Below are positions 32,964 through 46,932 of a stretch of DNA of 64,000 nt, piece after piece. The DNA comes from Zygnema cylindricum (lineage: Eukaryota; Streptophyta; Zygnematophyceae; Zygnematales; Zygnemataceae). A model generated the notes under the pieces. That model had not been told where the DNA came from, did not search any database, and saw only the letters and a list, made by a program, of their open reading frames with translations. The number at the start of each line of letters is the position of its first letter. The stretch's first letter is position 1. A program made the position numbers and the translations under genes. The stretch spans positions 53,001 to 117,000 of the forward strand of contig JBBHKE010000513.1 in the NCBI GenBank assembly GCA_037447655.1, written 5' to 3'.

Positions 32964-33329
32964 ATGCTGAGAAATCGGGGAGAGGAGTGGGAGCACGTGA
33001 AGGTTGCAGATGGTGGGATTCTTCTTGCCAACCGATTATGCGTCTGTATTTATTGCAACTTGGAATATAACGCTCAGGCTACCAGGATTAGAAATCATCT
33101 TCTTGGAAATGTCTAGAGTGGAGGGATTAAATCCTGTCCAATGTGTCCAGACGAAGTGAAGGAGGAGTTTAGTGCTTTAGAAAAGCAAAAATCTGCAAAT
33201 TCCTTTGTTTTAGAGATAGAGAGAGAAGGCGGCCATGGTTGCCTATCACACAAACGGACTTTGACAAAAACGTGGCGTTCAACTACATTTGGACCTGGGT
33301 CTACGCAATTTACTTGTAGCGTGTTCTGA
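32964..33329 (+). pseudogene. BED-type zinc finger relic
   Basis: The frame from ATG 32964 reads EEWEHVKVADGG, then CIYCNLEYNAQATRIRNHLL and, after one in-frame TAG (33114), CPMCPDEVKEEF. The W...CxxC...H pattern with ATRIRxHLLG and CPxCPxEV is typical of BED fingers at the N-terminus of hAT transposases and relatives. The frame continues without family features to TGA 33329. No transposase core follows within the next kilobase, so this is an isolated relic. The TA-flanked MITE begins 11 bp downstream. Confidence 0.55.
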
Positions 33330-33339
33330 AGCTGTTCGT

Positions 33340-33900
33340 TACACCGCCAATTGTTATTAGCGTTGTGTACGCTAATTCCGTCCCGCTTTTTTTTTATATT
33401 CTCTATTATTGTAGTTCATTCTATTTTTTTCTTTACTCTATTTAGGGTTAATTTTTTATAACCGTACAAAATGGAAGTAAGCCATCAGTCAATTAGTGTG
33501 GTGTACGGACAGTGTCAGACCGTACAAAATTGTACCTTTTTAAGTGAAAAAGTATAATTAATGAGTTTTAGTAGCCGCGGACGCATGAGAATGTGCGCTC
33601 TAAAAAGGGGGTCTAATCGGGTTGTCAAATATCACGTTCGCACATATTCGTCCAGCAACCACGTTTCGACTGTGTGAACGTACGATTTGTGTACGATTTG
33701 TCAGATTTTGTACGAATACCTATAATAGTGTAAGCATGTTTGCGACCGACATTTTTTTTTTCAAAGACCCAAATTATAATTATTAAACAATTAGAATGTA
33801 TGTTTTTTTTCAAAATTTTCAAATTCTTAATTAGCGTAAACCATGGTAATTTTTCATGTACACTAAAGAAACTTCTACGCTAATAACGATTGGCGGTGTA
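33340..33900. mobile_element. MITE-1, TA-flanked miniature inverted-repeat element
   Basis: Terminal inverted repeats of about 24 bp: left TACACCGCCAATTGTTATTA, right the reverse complement with one mismatch. Both ends are bounded by TA, consistent with a TA target duplication as in Tc1/mariner-type elements. 561 bp, AT-rich, no coding frame. A 202-bp relative lies at 57812-58013. Confidence 0.7.
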
Positions 33901-34404
33901 CCATCCGATGAAGAATATCCGATACAGACACGGAGTGTCATACATATTTAAACACATAAAATTTATTAGTGCTCATTTAACGGGAAACTTACAAACTGCG
34001 GTGTGTAAGCTCATTCTTTTTTACATGTACGGAATTGTACGGAATATAATTCATTAACGATTTTTACGATTTTTTCAAAAGGTCCAATGCGTTTGTTACG
34101 TATAGTTCGTCGCCATTAAATCGTTCGCACTAAACGCCGTGAACAACTATGGTTGTAAACTTGTAAACAAAAACATTTTGTATGCATGTAGTGAGGGCAT
34201 ACTATTTCGCACATTAAAACTTTTACTGTACGTCCTAGTTACGGTAAACTATACAAAAAGTCTTTTCCTATTCAAAGCTGCTGCAATCCGCGGGACACGT
34301 TTCTTTTCAGCAGCAGCTTTTGCTGGGAAGTTGGAAACTTGACAGCTTCAACGTTCCATGTAAAACTACGGCCGTTTTTGAACCTTTTTTCACTTTTATG
34401 TATT

Positions 34405-34414
34405 TTTAGGGTTT
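34405..34414 (+). promoter_or_regulatory. Telo-box-like motif upstream of the cyclophilin gene
   Basis: TTTAGGGTTT lies about 150 bp before the start codon. This motif is common near transcription starts of plant housekeeping genes. The 5' region 33901-34566 otherwise shows no clear core promoter. Confidence 0.35.
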
Positions 34415-34566
34415 CGTTGCCGTAAGTGCCGATCAGCTCCGTTTAGACTTTTGACAGGCTCCGTTTGGAGGAGACGGGAAGCGCAGTACCGCACCATACC
34501 GTACGGAAAAAACACGTAGACATAGCGGACCGTAGTGTGACGTGACGTGGCGCCTCGGAGCCGGGC

Positions 34567-37500
34567 ATGGCGCAAACGGTGTCGGAATGGCATCTCCGGC
34601 CGCAAAATCCGAAGAATCCGGTCGTCTTCTTTGACATTACTATTGGGGGAGTGGCTGCGGGACGTATCAAGATGGAGCTTTTTGCCGATATTGTTCCGAG
34701 AACAGCGGAGAATTTCAGGTAATAAGGATACGAATTTGATTTTACGGCTCGGTTTTGTTCGAGCAGATCAATCGTTTTTGTCTCTTTTCTTGTTTTTATG
34801 CCCTTTCTTTAGTTTTACATTGTTGAGGAATGTCAGAAGGCATGAATTTAGGTTAGGTTTTATAGTGGTTTAGGGTTTTCTAGTATTTCCACATCCCTTC
34901 CTATCTGTTCCTATTTCCGCTCTCTCTTTGATTTTTTTATTGGTATAATGTGACTCATACTTTGCTAGTGTTTTGTCGTATGTGGCGAATGCAGACAATT
35001 TTGCACGGGGGAGTTCAGGTACGGCTGCCCTAAGTCAGGGTTTTTCAAAGGGAGAGAAAGGAGGAAGGCGTGGAAATGTGATAGTTTCTGAATTATTCAT
35101 CATTTTTTTCATTGAACTTTTCAATGATTTTTTTTGTCATTGGTAGTAATTCTCTTTTTAATCTTAATGCCTCCATGGCATGTAGTCATCTTTTTTGAGA
35201 GGGGAGGGAAGGGAAGGGAAAGGAAGTGGAGGGAGGGGGGATGGCTTTAGCTTTTTGTTTGTTTTGGAAACTTAAATGTTTTTTTGTTTTTTTTAGCCCT
35301 TGCAAGAAATTCGTGGAAATCCTTTAAATCCTTTGTACTTTCTTGTACGATTAGTAAATTATAGTGTAAGCAGTGATAGAGACAATGGAGTAAATTCCAA
35401 AAACACTTCTCCCTGCTTCCTGTTTTTTTTCTAACAGTTTCTATTTGAGTTAATCTTTGTTTCATCTTTCCATTAAATAGCATAAACGCTTATCTGGAGG
35501 GCATAAAGATTTTGGAAATTGTTAATTACACAAAATGTTTTTGGAATTGTTGATTCCTTGCCCCTCCCTCCCTTTTCCTCCCCCCTTTCTCCCCTCCCCT
35601 AGTTGCCCCTTTTTTTCTTGGAATGTAAAGAAGTTGAATGTCCAAGATCATACCCCCTATCATAGCCCGCACCCTCTCTCTCCCCGCCCCTCCCCCCTCC
35701 ACCCCCCTCCCTCTTCCCCGCCTCCCCCCCACTCCTCCCCCCTCAAGGAACTAATTTAACTTGAGATTTTTCTAGATATTTCCATTATGGAAGGTTTTTT
35801 TAAATGTGAAAGTCTGGGTTTTCAGTTTTTTTAGGGCTAACTAGTGTATTTTTTTTAAGTTTCTTTCAGTTGATTAGGGTTGATTAAGGTTACATTTCAG
35901 CTTTTAGGGTATTAATAGTTTAAACTTATGTTTTAGGGTTAGTTTTTGTGGTGTAATTCGTTAATCTTTGTTTTGTTTTAAACCGAATATAATAGTAGTT
36001 TCTCTATCATTACTTATGAGGCTATGTCCTTAGTGGAGGATTGGCTCACAAGTATTGCTGGGGAAGGGGAGAGAAGAGGAAGGGAGATGGGATGGAGGGA
36101 GGAGTCATAGGGGGAGGGAGTGGAGGATGGGAGTGGAAAATGGGATGGAGAGGAGAGCTAGAGGGAGAGGGAGAGGAAGAGAGTGAGGAAAACGTGGATG
36201 ACGAGGAGGAATCGATGTCGGAGTGAGAGGAAGGGGTAGAGAAGGTGATGGTAATGGTTTTGTGATGGAGAGGGGGAGCGAGAGGGGTTCGGGGACAAGG
36301 AGAGAGGGGAGTAGAGGGGGGAATGTAGCGGAAGATCTTGTGAAGAAGTCTACGTTACATTGAGGCGATGGATATTGGTATTTTTAGCCAGTATATTTTT
36401 TGGAGATTTACCAATTATTATGTCAATCTTAGGTACCATGGAAGCCATCCTTGTGGACGTAAAATAAATTCCCCGTTGTCGTGTTTGACGGGTTCAATTA
36501 TGGTTTGTACAATAAAGTTCAATTATATGAAAAATACACGAAAGGATGTCCGTTTTCATGAGAAATACGGATGTAAAATTTAATCTTGCAGTGTTTGAAT
36601 ATGGGCCTACATAAATTGTCGAGACTAGAGAGACAAAAGCGTTCACACATGGTTCAATTTTCCCGGAAATTCGATTGACGCCGGTTCAAATTCTATTAAC
36701 TCCGTTGGTTACACTTTCATTTTACGACTTAATTGAAATTGATTATGTAGGTATTTTGCATTCACCAGGGTGCCTTACAAGAATAGACGCCGGGTTTACT
36801 ATGCCGTCTTGAAAGCGAAAATAGTAAATGTTGTAATGATACAAAGTGCTTCTTTTCTTTTCAAAGTATTAATTATGATAATGATACGGATGTTCTTTTC
36901 TTTTCTGTTCTTTTTGAAATGTTGGAGATAACTCGCCATGATGATCACTGAAACTTTTGTGGTTTTGAATATTGTTTTCGAATAGTGTAGAATAGTGAAT
37001 ATTGATGTTTAGTCCTTTTTTTGGATGTTAAATGTTGCGTTTTTGTTTGTTTGTTTGTTTGTTTGTGTTTTCAGGAAAGCAGGAATGCCTGTGGGGTACA
37101 AAGGGGTAGCGTTCCATCGGGTTATCAAAGAATTTATGATTCAGGGGGGCGATTTTCTAAAGGTGAGATATGTTCTGTTTAAACCAGCATGGTTTGGTTT
37201 AATCCATTTAAAAAACCGTTCGGTTCCGTTTGATCATGCCAAGAATTGACCTGAACTGAACTGAATTGAACTGAACTCAACTTAACTGAACTGTACTGAG
37301 ATTTTGACTGCATGGTTTGTCAGTTTCGTTGAGTTTGACTGACAACGGTTGTGGAGCAGGGCGATGGGAGTGGGTGCATCAGTATCTACGGTAGCAAATA
37401 CGACGACGAAGATTTTATCGCAAAGCATACGGGACCGGGACTCTTGTCTTCGGTGAGTCTTGTCCTTTTCTGAAGGGGAGGGAGCGAGGAACTCTGTCGA

Positions 37501-40092
37501 TTGGGTTACCTCCGTGTTTGTGCATTTTCGGAAGGGGGTTCGTTTCATCTGTCAGGAGATGTTCAAAGGAGAGAGAGAAAAAGAGAGGAAAGGTGTTAAG
37601 TGAGAGGGAGGGAGGGAGGGAGGCAGGGAGGGAGAGAATGAGGGAGGCAGGGAGGGAGAGAATGAGGGAGGCAGGGAGGGAATGCTCCGGTGTCACTCAA
37701 TCATCAGTAGAATATTGCCACGATAATTATATAGGCGGAGTAACACTGCCGATTAATAGTAGGATGCTCCACGCTCTCTGATAGGCAGGTAATAGGATTT
37801 ACATAAATGTTTACAATTTTTGTTGAAATCTGCGAGTGTCATGTGCAACTGCTTTTCAGGAAGTTTTGGGTTCCTTAATATGTTATCCGCAACTTCAAAC
37901 AAATAGCACCTAAATGTGGTGTTTCAAGTATTTGTGCAAGCTAATCATAAGCACTGAAAGTCTTTTTTTTCCCATACATGAATATGTTTTACAACTTGAA
38001 GTATTATTAACAAAATAGAAAATACAATGCGTTTCTTTTTATGCAACATCAGAATCTCAAGAAAAAGCCGTAGCCAAAAAATTGGATGCAAACAAGTATT
38101 CAGTGTTTTTCTGTATTAGATCTGTTATTGTTCAGTTTTATTCTAGGCTGTGTTTCCATGTCCGTTTCTCATTTCCTGCAGCTGAAGTCGGTTTCAAGAA
38201 GTTCCAATCGGACATGCTAATAGGGTAATTATATGAGCAAGATTACTGGAGTAACCGCAGTAATTTGTGGATTTTGGGCAACAGCAATATGGTCATCGAT
38301 TAATAACCGTAAATTACTGGCTTTATCTGTGGGGGCCCCAGTATAGTACTCAAAACAAATAGTAAAACGATTAGTGACAACACCAGTATCTCCAGTACAG
38401 TAATGTTAGTATTTTTGGCATTTTTTATCTACCATCCCTTAGGCTGCAGGCCATACATTTTAATATGGATACTGAGATGGCAGATGCCCAAATTTCTGCT
38501 CGTGTAATCCGTTTTTTAATTAATCCCCGTAACGGCAGTAATATATTTCAAATACTTAACTGGAGTTGGCAGTACCTCTTAGTGTTTTTGTTACGTATAA
38601 TTCCCCTATAAGTAATAGAGGTTGTGCTTGAACTGTTGTATTGTCATCGTTAGTTCTCTTCATTTTGACCCCTTAGACCAAACCCCATTTTCTTAGTGAA
38701 AACCTAAAGTGAGTTACCATGAAGAAACTCATTTCATGACATGTCTATTGATGGCATTTTCATGGCATACATGGACTCGCACTCTAGCCGTTGATTCATA
38801 CTACTTGTTCATTATTGCCATAAATATCAACTTCAAACTGTATTTCCATAATTAAACCACCTTTGAGCTATCATCTCAACCGTTTTTTATTTCCCTATCC
38901 ATATTTATAGTTTGTCCACATAAATTTATTATGAGGGAGGTTCTATCATCCCACCTTGTAAATCTTGTGTCGTTTCTTTCTTTGTTGAATCACGCCGAAG
39001 TCTCTCTACTTGTGCACCTTTTTCTCAATCAAAAGTGGAAACTGAAAACTGAGAACAGCCGTTCCATGTGATGTGATGCTGGCAGGCTAACAGTGGACCC
39101 AACACTAATGGATGTCAGGTAAGAGAAATTAATGCCAAGTTGTTTTACTCCTATTCAATTTGTTTTTAGTCACTTCATTTTGTTTCCATTCACCTTTGCT
39201 TCGAGACGCTTTTTTTTTTAATTTCTTGATTCAGTCATTCTGTTTTCATTTGATTTCCTACCAGGTTCTTTGTTTTTAGTCAATGTTCACTTTACTTTGT
39301 TTCCATTCATTAGTCACTTTATTCCATTCACTTTCTTTATATTCTCTTCAATCCAGATTTTTGGTTTCAAGTTCCGTGAGGCTACTTGAATTTCCTCTCT
39401 AGTAAGATTTATTTTTCTAGTGCAAAAACCTGTGGGAAAAATTGCTGCTGATCTCATTGTTTTTTTGAGCCAATTCGTTTGTTTGAATGAATTGAGGTAG
39501 TCGCTTCATTTTTTTGCCTTTTCTTTGTGATGTGAACTCCTAAGAAAAATTGTGAAATTTACATCCTGGAAATGTTGCGGTCTTGTCTTTTTTAGATTTT
39601 GCGCTTTCTATTTTTGGAAAGTTTGTGAGCTTATCGAATGTAAAAGGGTGGTGGGGAGGCAGTTTTTTATCACATGCGCCAAATGTGATTGGCTGGACAA
39701 CAAACACGTTGTTTTTGGGGTATGGAATGTGGGATGAACGAAAGCTTTTCCGCATGCTTTTTGCTGTTTTTTCTAGGTATATCCATAGGTTTGTATGTTT
39801 GTAGTGTAGAACTGTGGTTTGCAATGTTTTTTGTCTTATCAGGTTTTGGAGGGAGTTATTTTCAAGGTGTGTAAGCTGTCAACACTGGCTTTTGTGTTCC
39901 GAAGATTCTCTTTGTTTTTTTTATGTGTTAATTTTGTTTGATTCTCAAAACCACTGATTGGCCAGTTTTGTCTTTTTGCAGCGAGTAATTGGAGATTCTT
40001 TACTTGTCGTGAGAAAAATCGAAAACGTTCAAACTGGACCAAACAATCGTCCCAAACTCACCTGTGTGATTGCTGAATGTGGAGAGCTATGA
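34567..40092 (+). CDS. CYP22: Peptidyl-prolyl cis-trans isomerase, spliceosomal cyclophilin (PPIH/CYP22 type)
   Basis: Predicted 185-residue cyclophilin. It isomerises X-Pro bonds; its family members (PPIH, plant CYP22) sit in the U4/U6.U5 tri-snRNP in the nucleus. Coding exons: 34567-34718, 34995-35018 (24 nt), 37075-37162, 37360-37452, 39086-39118 (33 nt), 39663-39719, 39982-40092. All introns are GT-AG and the frame is continuous to TGA. Motifs in order: [37 protein letters not shown] (catalytic Arg), [27 protein letters not shown] (drug-binding Trp, His) and C-terminal PNNRPKL...ECGEL. Length fits (human PPIH 177, with a plant-type N-terminal extension). The start is the first ATG in the open frame. 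Intron 2 is about 2 kb and repeat-rich. No defect seen. Confidence 0.95.
35190..36330. repeat. Purine and pyrimidine tracts in cyclophilin intron 2
   Basis: Within the intron, 35195-35240 is GGGAA-rich, 35560-35745 is CCCTCC-rich and 36050-36330 is GGGAGAG-rich. The last two are roughly complementary in composition and could pair in the transcript. No coding features. Confidence 0.55.
37248..37300. repeat. Pentanucleotide repeat (TGAAC)n
   Basis: About ten variants of CTGAA/TGAAC in a row in intron 3 of the cyclophilin gene. A similar but looser run lies downstream of the gene near 40330-40400. Confidence 0.6.
37585..37692. repeat. 24-bp tandem repeat in cyclophilin intron 4
   Basis: Roughly three units of a 24-bp G/A-rich sequence (GGAGGCAGGGAGGGAGAGAA plus TGAG), preceded by GGGA runs. 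A simple minisatellite. Confidence 0.7.
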
Positions 40093-42710
40093 CACTTTTT
40101 TAGTCAGCCATCTATATTTGTTTTCTTTCTTTTCTTTCTTCCCTTTTGCTTAAGGAGCATAATCGCTAGTTCAGTCATTGTTTTGGTGCCATAAAAATTG
40201 AGGAGGGTTTTTGAAGACTGGTTCCAAAGGCTTGGTTACCGAGGCTTAGTTACCGAGGCTCCTTGTTCCGAGGGAAATGATTTTTGTGGTTCCCGAGCAG
40301 TTCCATCGGATTAGTCCGTTCTATTATTGCGCTCAGTCCAGCTCAGTTCTGTTCAGCTCGGTTTAATTCAGTTTGGGTCAGTTCCAATTTTGCTTTACTT
40401 CAGTTCAGATGAGTAGAATTCTCTTGTAAAGAGTCATCAGGCGGTCTTTAGTTGCAGTTACAATGGTTAAGGAAGTTTTATAGATGTCGTTATATCTCAA
40501 AGCAAATTTCAAAGAGTATCCTTGAAGTATGTACCAAAGTCTGGAAATATCTAGTATAACAATATCATTCAGTTGTTGATTACCAATGCTTTGGAGATAA
40601 TAACATCATTCATTGGTCGAACCATTTTGTGAATATATTAGACAATGCGTTGAGAAAATGTTTTGAATCTTGTCAAAGGTTGAAGTTCATTTAATGTGAA
40701 GATGAGGTGTTTGTATAAAGGATTTGTAAGTCTCGTTGTCGAGCCCTGCAAGCTCCACAAAGCTCACCTTAATCTTTCCATGTATCAACTAGTGTCAGGG
40801 AAAATTCTTTGCTGTTACTATCTATAATGATCATAACTATTGTCATACAATTATGTTGTTTGTAAAAAACATCATTATCATTCTTGATCATCAAAAGTCC
40901 CTCGCCTTTGCAAGGGTAATCATAGGTTTGCTATAATCAGCACCTTTGGCCAATAACCATAGCAACTACATAAATACTTGTATGGTTGTGTGACATTTAG
41001 GGTTATTGACCGATCCTGCGTAATGGTAGTAGTCACACAGAAACCTGTACTGAATACTTATTAAGATTTGTCTATTCAAAAACTGTCCGATCATGCAACT
41101 ATTATTACTATTGGTTAATAATTCTAGTTATTGTTCTCATAAGTACCCTACTAGGAAGCAATCATCGTGCGGGGAATAAAATTTTAGTGTGGTTGGTAGA
41201 AGTTTCGACAAATCACTGATGAATGAGTTTCTGATTCAAAGCTATCCCGTGCATCTGTGAACTGAAAACAATGGTCCTAAGTGATGATGATCGGGTATGC
41301 AGATGTTGACTAGCAACAGATGCAAGCAATTAGAAAGCACACCACACACCATTCGAGATGGGGATTTGATTCCAAATTTCACGTGATAAGCCTACAACTG
41401 ATCTTGTTTTACCATTGCGCAAAATCACTTAAAAGAGTTGAACACTACTGTGATTACATTTGTTAAAAAGAAGATCAATTTTGTTAGTGAGGTTCTCCAC
41501 ATTGTTTTATATAAAGCCAAGTAACATGGGGCTGTCCAAGTCTTCCCTAGTTTTCTTTGAACTGTTGAAAGAAATAAATTTTGCCTCTACCGTAAGAAAA
41601 CACATCTGAAATGCTCCTCAGCAACCATCATTTCTTTCCAATGTTTTTCTTATCCTACGTACGCATTTGTTATCCCTGAGCTTGAAAGCAGCAAGTTGAT
41701 TAGGTGATGGTCCTTAAAGCATTACCATGGCATCTCTCAACTTCATGAAGGGCAAAAGGTACAAAAACTTCCAATCACTATCGTTTCAAATGCAGCTAGT
41801 GTGTATAAGTAAATTAGAGCAAGGAAGCATGGCAGGTTTTAGTTCAATTCCTTATAGACACTTCTTTTTTGTTCTAGCCAAAATGAGCTGCTTGCCGAAT
41901 TAGTGTTGTCGATCTCAATAACAACCTACCATCATAAACATTAATAATGTAACAAGGAGAACAATACAGCAGCAGCTTGCACAAGAGCAACGCTTTTGTG
42001 CCAATTTTCGTGTTTATCTATATTAATTTGTGCTTATTCAATTATATTAACCTCCATGCATAGAAAAGACTAAAAGCAATGCATATTGTGCCACATTAAA
42101 CTCCAATATACTAATTGGTTAATACAATTTTGCATTGCATATCATCTCGCTCACGATACGTTGAGGCGATACGATATTTCACCATACTGCAGATACTTTC
42201 CACGTCATTTCCACATACAAATTTTTGAATGAGAGCAAGATGCATAAAGCAAATCAAAGGTCAAGGAGAAGACAAATCAAAGGTTTTGGTGAGGAAAATG
42301 GCCATGATTTCTACATGTTGAGGGTAGGTGGAAAGAACGTAAATAAATGCCACAAGCGCTCATGGAAACATGAATATCAACCAAGACCATGATGACAGAG
42401 TTTAGAAATCTAAGACTGCTTGTTATAATTAATATGAGAGATAATAAACAGAACCCGCAGTAATCTGACTGTAGGGCTAAGCAATCGGCCTTTACCACAA
42501 TAGACAGTTACCCTAAAACCATACATGTGTACGAGATCATTTTCTGAACCCCGACTACATCTTCTGTCTCTGACATTTGATCTAAAGCAGAGCGTTGCAT
42601 CCTTTTACCATTTCAATACATTAGTCTTGCACAAGCCCTTAATATGCGATAAAAAGGTCAAATCTATAATATAGCTTAGATTGGTTACTACGGCTGCTCG
42701 TGTACTTTAG
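40093..42710. other. Intergenic region between convergent genes
   Basis: The cyclophilin (+) and ndhU-like (-) genes converge here. AT-rich, without recognisable frames, RNA genes or mobile-element ends; a short duplicated patch GGTTACCGAGGCT at about 40230-40260. Untranslated regions of both genes must lie at its edges. Confidence 0.5.
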
Positions 42711-45109
<2,399 letters not shown>

Positions 45110-45217
45110 AGAGCCCAATGGTTCAATCCAGAAAAGAATTATCCAAAGCCCTAAATTGAGCGGTGTGTAGGAGATATAAAAACAGGATGTATTGCTCCGG
45201 AAAGATTTACCATGTAC

Positions 45218-45342
45218 GTTAGGCTGCGGCCCCATGTAGTTGTAACTTAGCGTACTTACTTTGTATTTTAGCGCGGATCCGGCGGACCCGGATTTCAAGT
45301 GTCTCTATGTGTTCACTCGAAATTATTACTTAAGTTTGTGAC
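45218..45342 (-). repeat. Dispersed repeat, copy B, upstream of ndhU
   Basis: Reverse complement of copy A (17346-17470), with shared blocks such as CGCCGGATCCGCGCTAAAA and CACATAGAGACAC. It lies about 110-235 bp upstream of the ndhU start codon, so it probably forms part of the promoter or 5' leader. It keeps the ndhU frame open upstream, which makes an extended N-terminus look possible but unlikely. Confidence 0.65.
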
Positions 45343-45379
45343 AATTGTTTTTCTTTCGAATTAATGTAGGACCACGCGT

Positions 45380-45491
45380 CAGTCAGCGAGAGCTTCCTTG
45401 CCTATCAACATCATCTGCTTTTCGAACTGGTAGAAAGAAAGCTTCAAAAGATCAGGCGTTTTGCCTCCACCAGAACTAGAGTTGAGTAGAG
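45380..45491 (-). pseudogene. Coding-like fragment interrupted by hAT elements (3' part)
   Basis: The minus strand reads SKPLLNSSSGGGKTPDLLKL, FYQFEKQMMLIGKEALAD and a stop at 45379. If the hAT pair is skipped, the frame joins an open stretch at 46591-46655 (RLIRYLPIA). This looks like the last exon of a gene; the family was not recognised. Confidence 0.35.
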
Positions 45492-45500
45492 GCTTTGAAG

Positions 45501-46581
45501 CATAGTTCAAAACATAGCTGTCCCGTGCGCATAATACGCACGAAACGAAGGAGCGAATACTACGCACGATACGCATTTAACGATGAAAAAAATGTTATAA
45601 AATGCGTACCTGACAATGTACCCGTACATTTTCGTACATTTGCGTACTGTTTTCGTACATTTAGGTACTTTTAGGGGGGTTTGAGGATTTTTAGGGTACA
45701 TTCTCGTGCGTTCTCAAATATTTATGTTAAACAGCCAACTTTTATTCGTACATTTACGTACAGTGTCCGTATGTTTTCGTACTTTTGACGGTTATTATTT
45801 TGAGACTTTTAGGGTACATTTTGTACTTTTCCGTATATTTCAGTTATACGGACTTACATTTTTGGTACACATACGTACGGCGTCCGTATATTACAGTACT
45901 TTTAGGGCTAGTGATGGGGGGATTTTAGGGTGTTTAGGGTACTTCCCGTGCATTTCGTACATTCCGGTAAAATACAGTACAGCTGCCTTACATTATCCGT
46001 ACTCCTATGTTTTTTAGGGTACACGTATCGTACAATGACGTACATTTCTGTATGTTTTTCGTACGTTTTTAGGATTTTTTAAGGATTTTTTAGGGTTAAG
46101 GGGACTGCTTCCGTACGTTTTCGTACATATTACAGCGAAAACTAACGAACGGTATGAAAGTAACGAATACTACGTAGTTTTCGGAAAAAAGTCGAAATCC
46201 GTACGAATAGGACAACTATGGTTCAAAAGTAGGCGTTTTTATCGTAGACCTTTTTGTAGGCGCCTTTATCCTAAGTTGTGTTATGGGCTTTTCATGTGAT
46301 CTTCTTACATCGCTACTTTGATCAGCGATCGTCCGATCGTCCAAATCTGACGGTTTAAATAAAAAATACCTCAAAACTCACAGAAAAATAATTTTTTGTC
46401 CGAATCTTTTTCAAAATTTAGACATGACATTTAATTCTCTATCGATCGATGTGCAACTCAACCCTCTTACTAGTTTTTTTCATTTTGCGACCAATACACT
46501 ATGGGCCTTAAGGTCATATTATATGTTTTCCATACAATAGGCGTATTGTATGGGTGTACTTTCACCTACTTTTGAACTATG
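45501..46581. mobile_element. hAT-type miniature element (outer), split by a second one
   Basis: Inverted ends CATAGTTCAAAAGTAGGYG (left end split by the inner element, resuming at 46221). The 8-bp target duplication CTTTGAAG lies at 45493-45500 and 46582-46589. Without the inner element it is about 365 bp and non-coding. The 8-bp duplication and CA...TG ends with a CATAG start fit the hAT superfamily. Confidence 0.72.
45513..46220. mobile_element. hAT-type miniature element (inner)
   Basis: Ends CATAGCTGTCC and GGACAACTATG (one mismatch in 11), with the 8-bp target duplication GTTCAAAA at 45505-45512 and 46221-46228. 708 bp, non-coding. The interior is packed with GTACATT/CGTAC words and TTTTAGGG motifs, probably subterminal binding-site-like repeats. 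Confidence 0.75.
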
Positions 46582-46671
46582 CTTTGAAGCAATTGGCAGA
46601 TAACGAATGAGTCGCGTCGACGTTTGCGAACACGTTAGATTAACAAAAACAACAAAAAGTACACAAACAGT

Positions 46672-46932
46672 TCACAAAGTCGTCAACTCGTCACCAAAGG
46701 CATATCCGTAAACGCTCATGAGATGACGGACGTACAAAGCGTTGGTCCCCACCAATATAGAGAACCTCAATGTCCCCATACCCAAACCTTCCAAATTGCA
46801 AACTTTCTTCAAAAATAAAGCCAACATTAATGCATTTCCCCACTCACGGTAGATGATACACTTACACTTAGCTCCAATTGCTCCCTTTATGACCTGATCA
46901 CTTCCCGTTTTTTTTATTTGACTAATTACCAT
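46672..46932 (-). other. Unrecognised coding-like frame
   Basis: An 86-codon frame with protein-like composition (SDQVIKGAIGAKCKCIIYRE, WGNALMLALFLKKVCNLEGL, RHLMSVYGYAFGDELTTL) and a hydrophobic middle. It lies just upstream (minus strand) of the hAT-interrupted fragment and could be another exon of the same lost gene. Splice sites joining them were not found. Function unknown. Confidence 0.3.

Noticed and set aside
36041-36226. Gly/Glu-rich frame
   Set aside because: It lies in an intron of the cyclophilin gene and is a translation of a GGGAGA tract.
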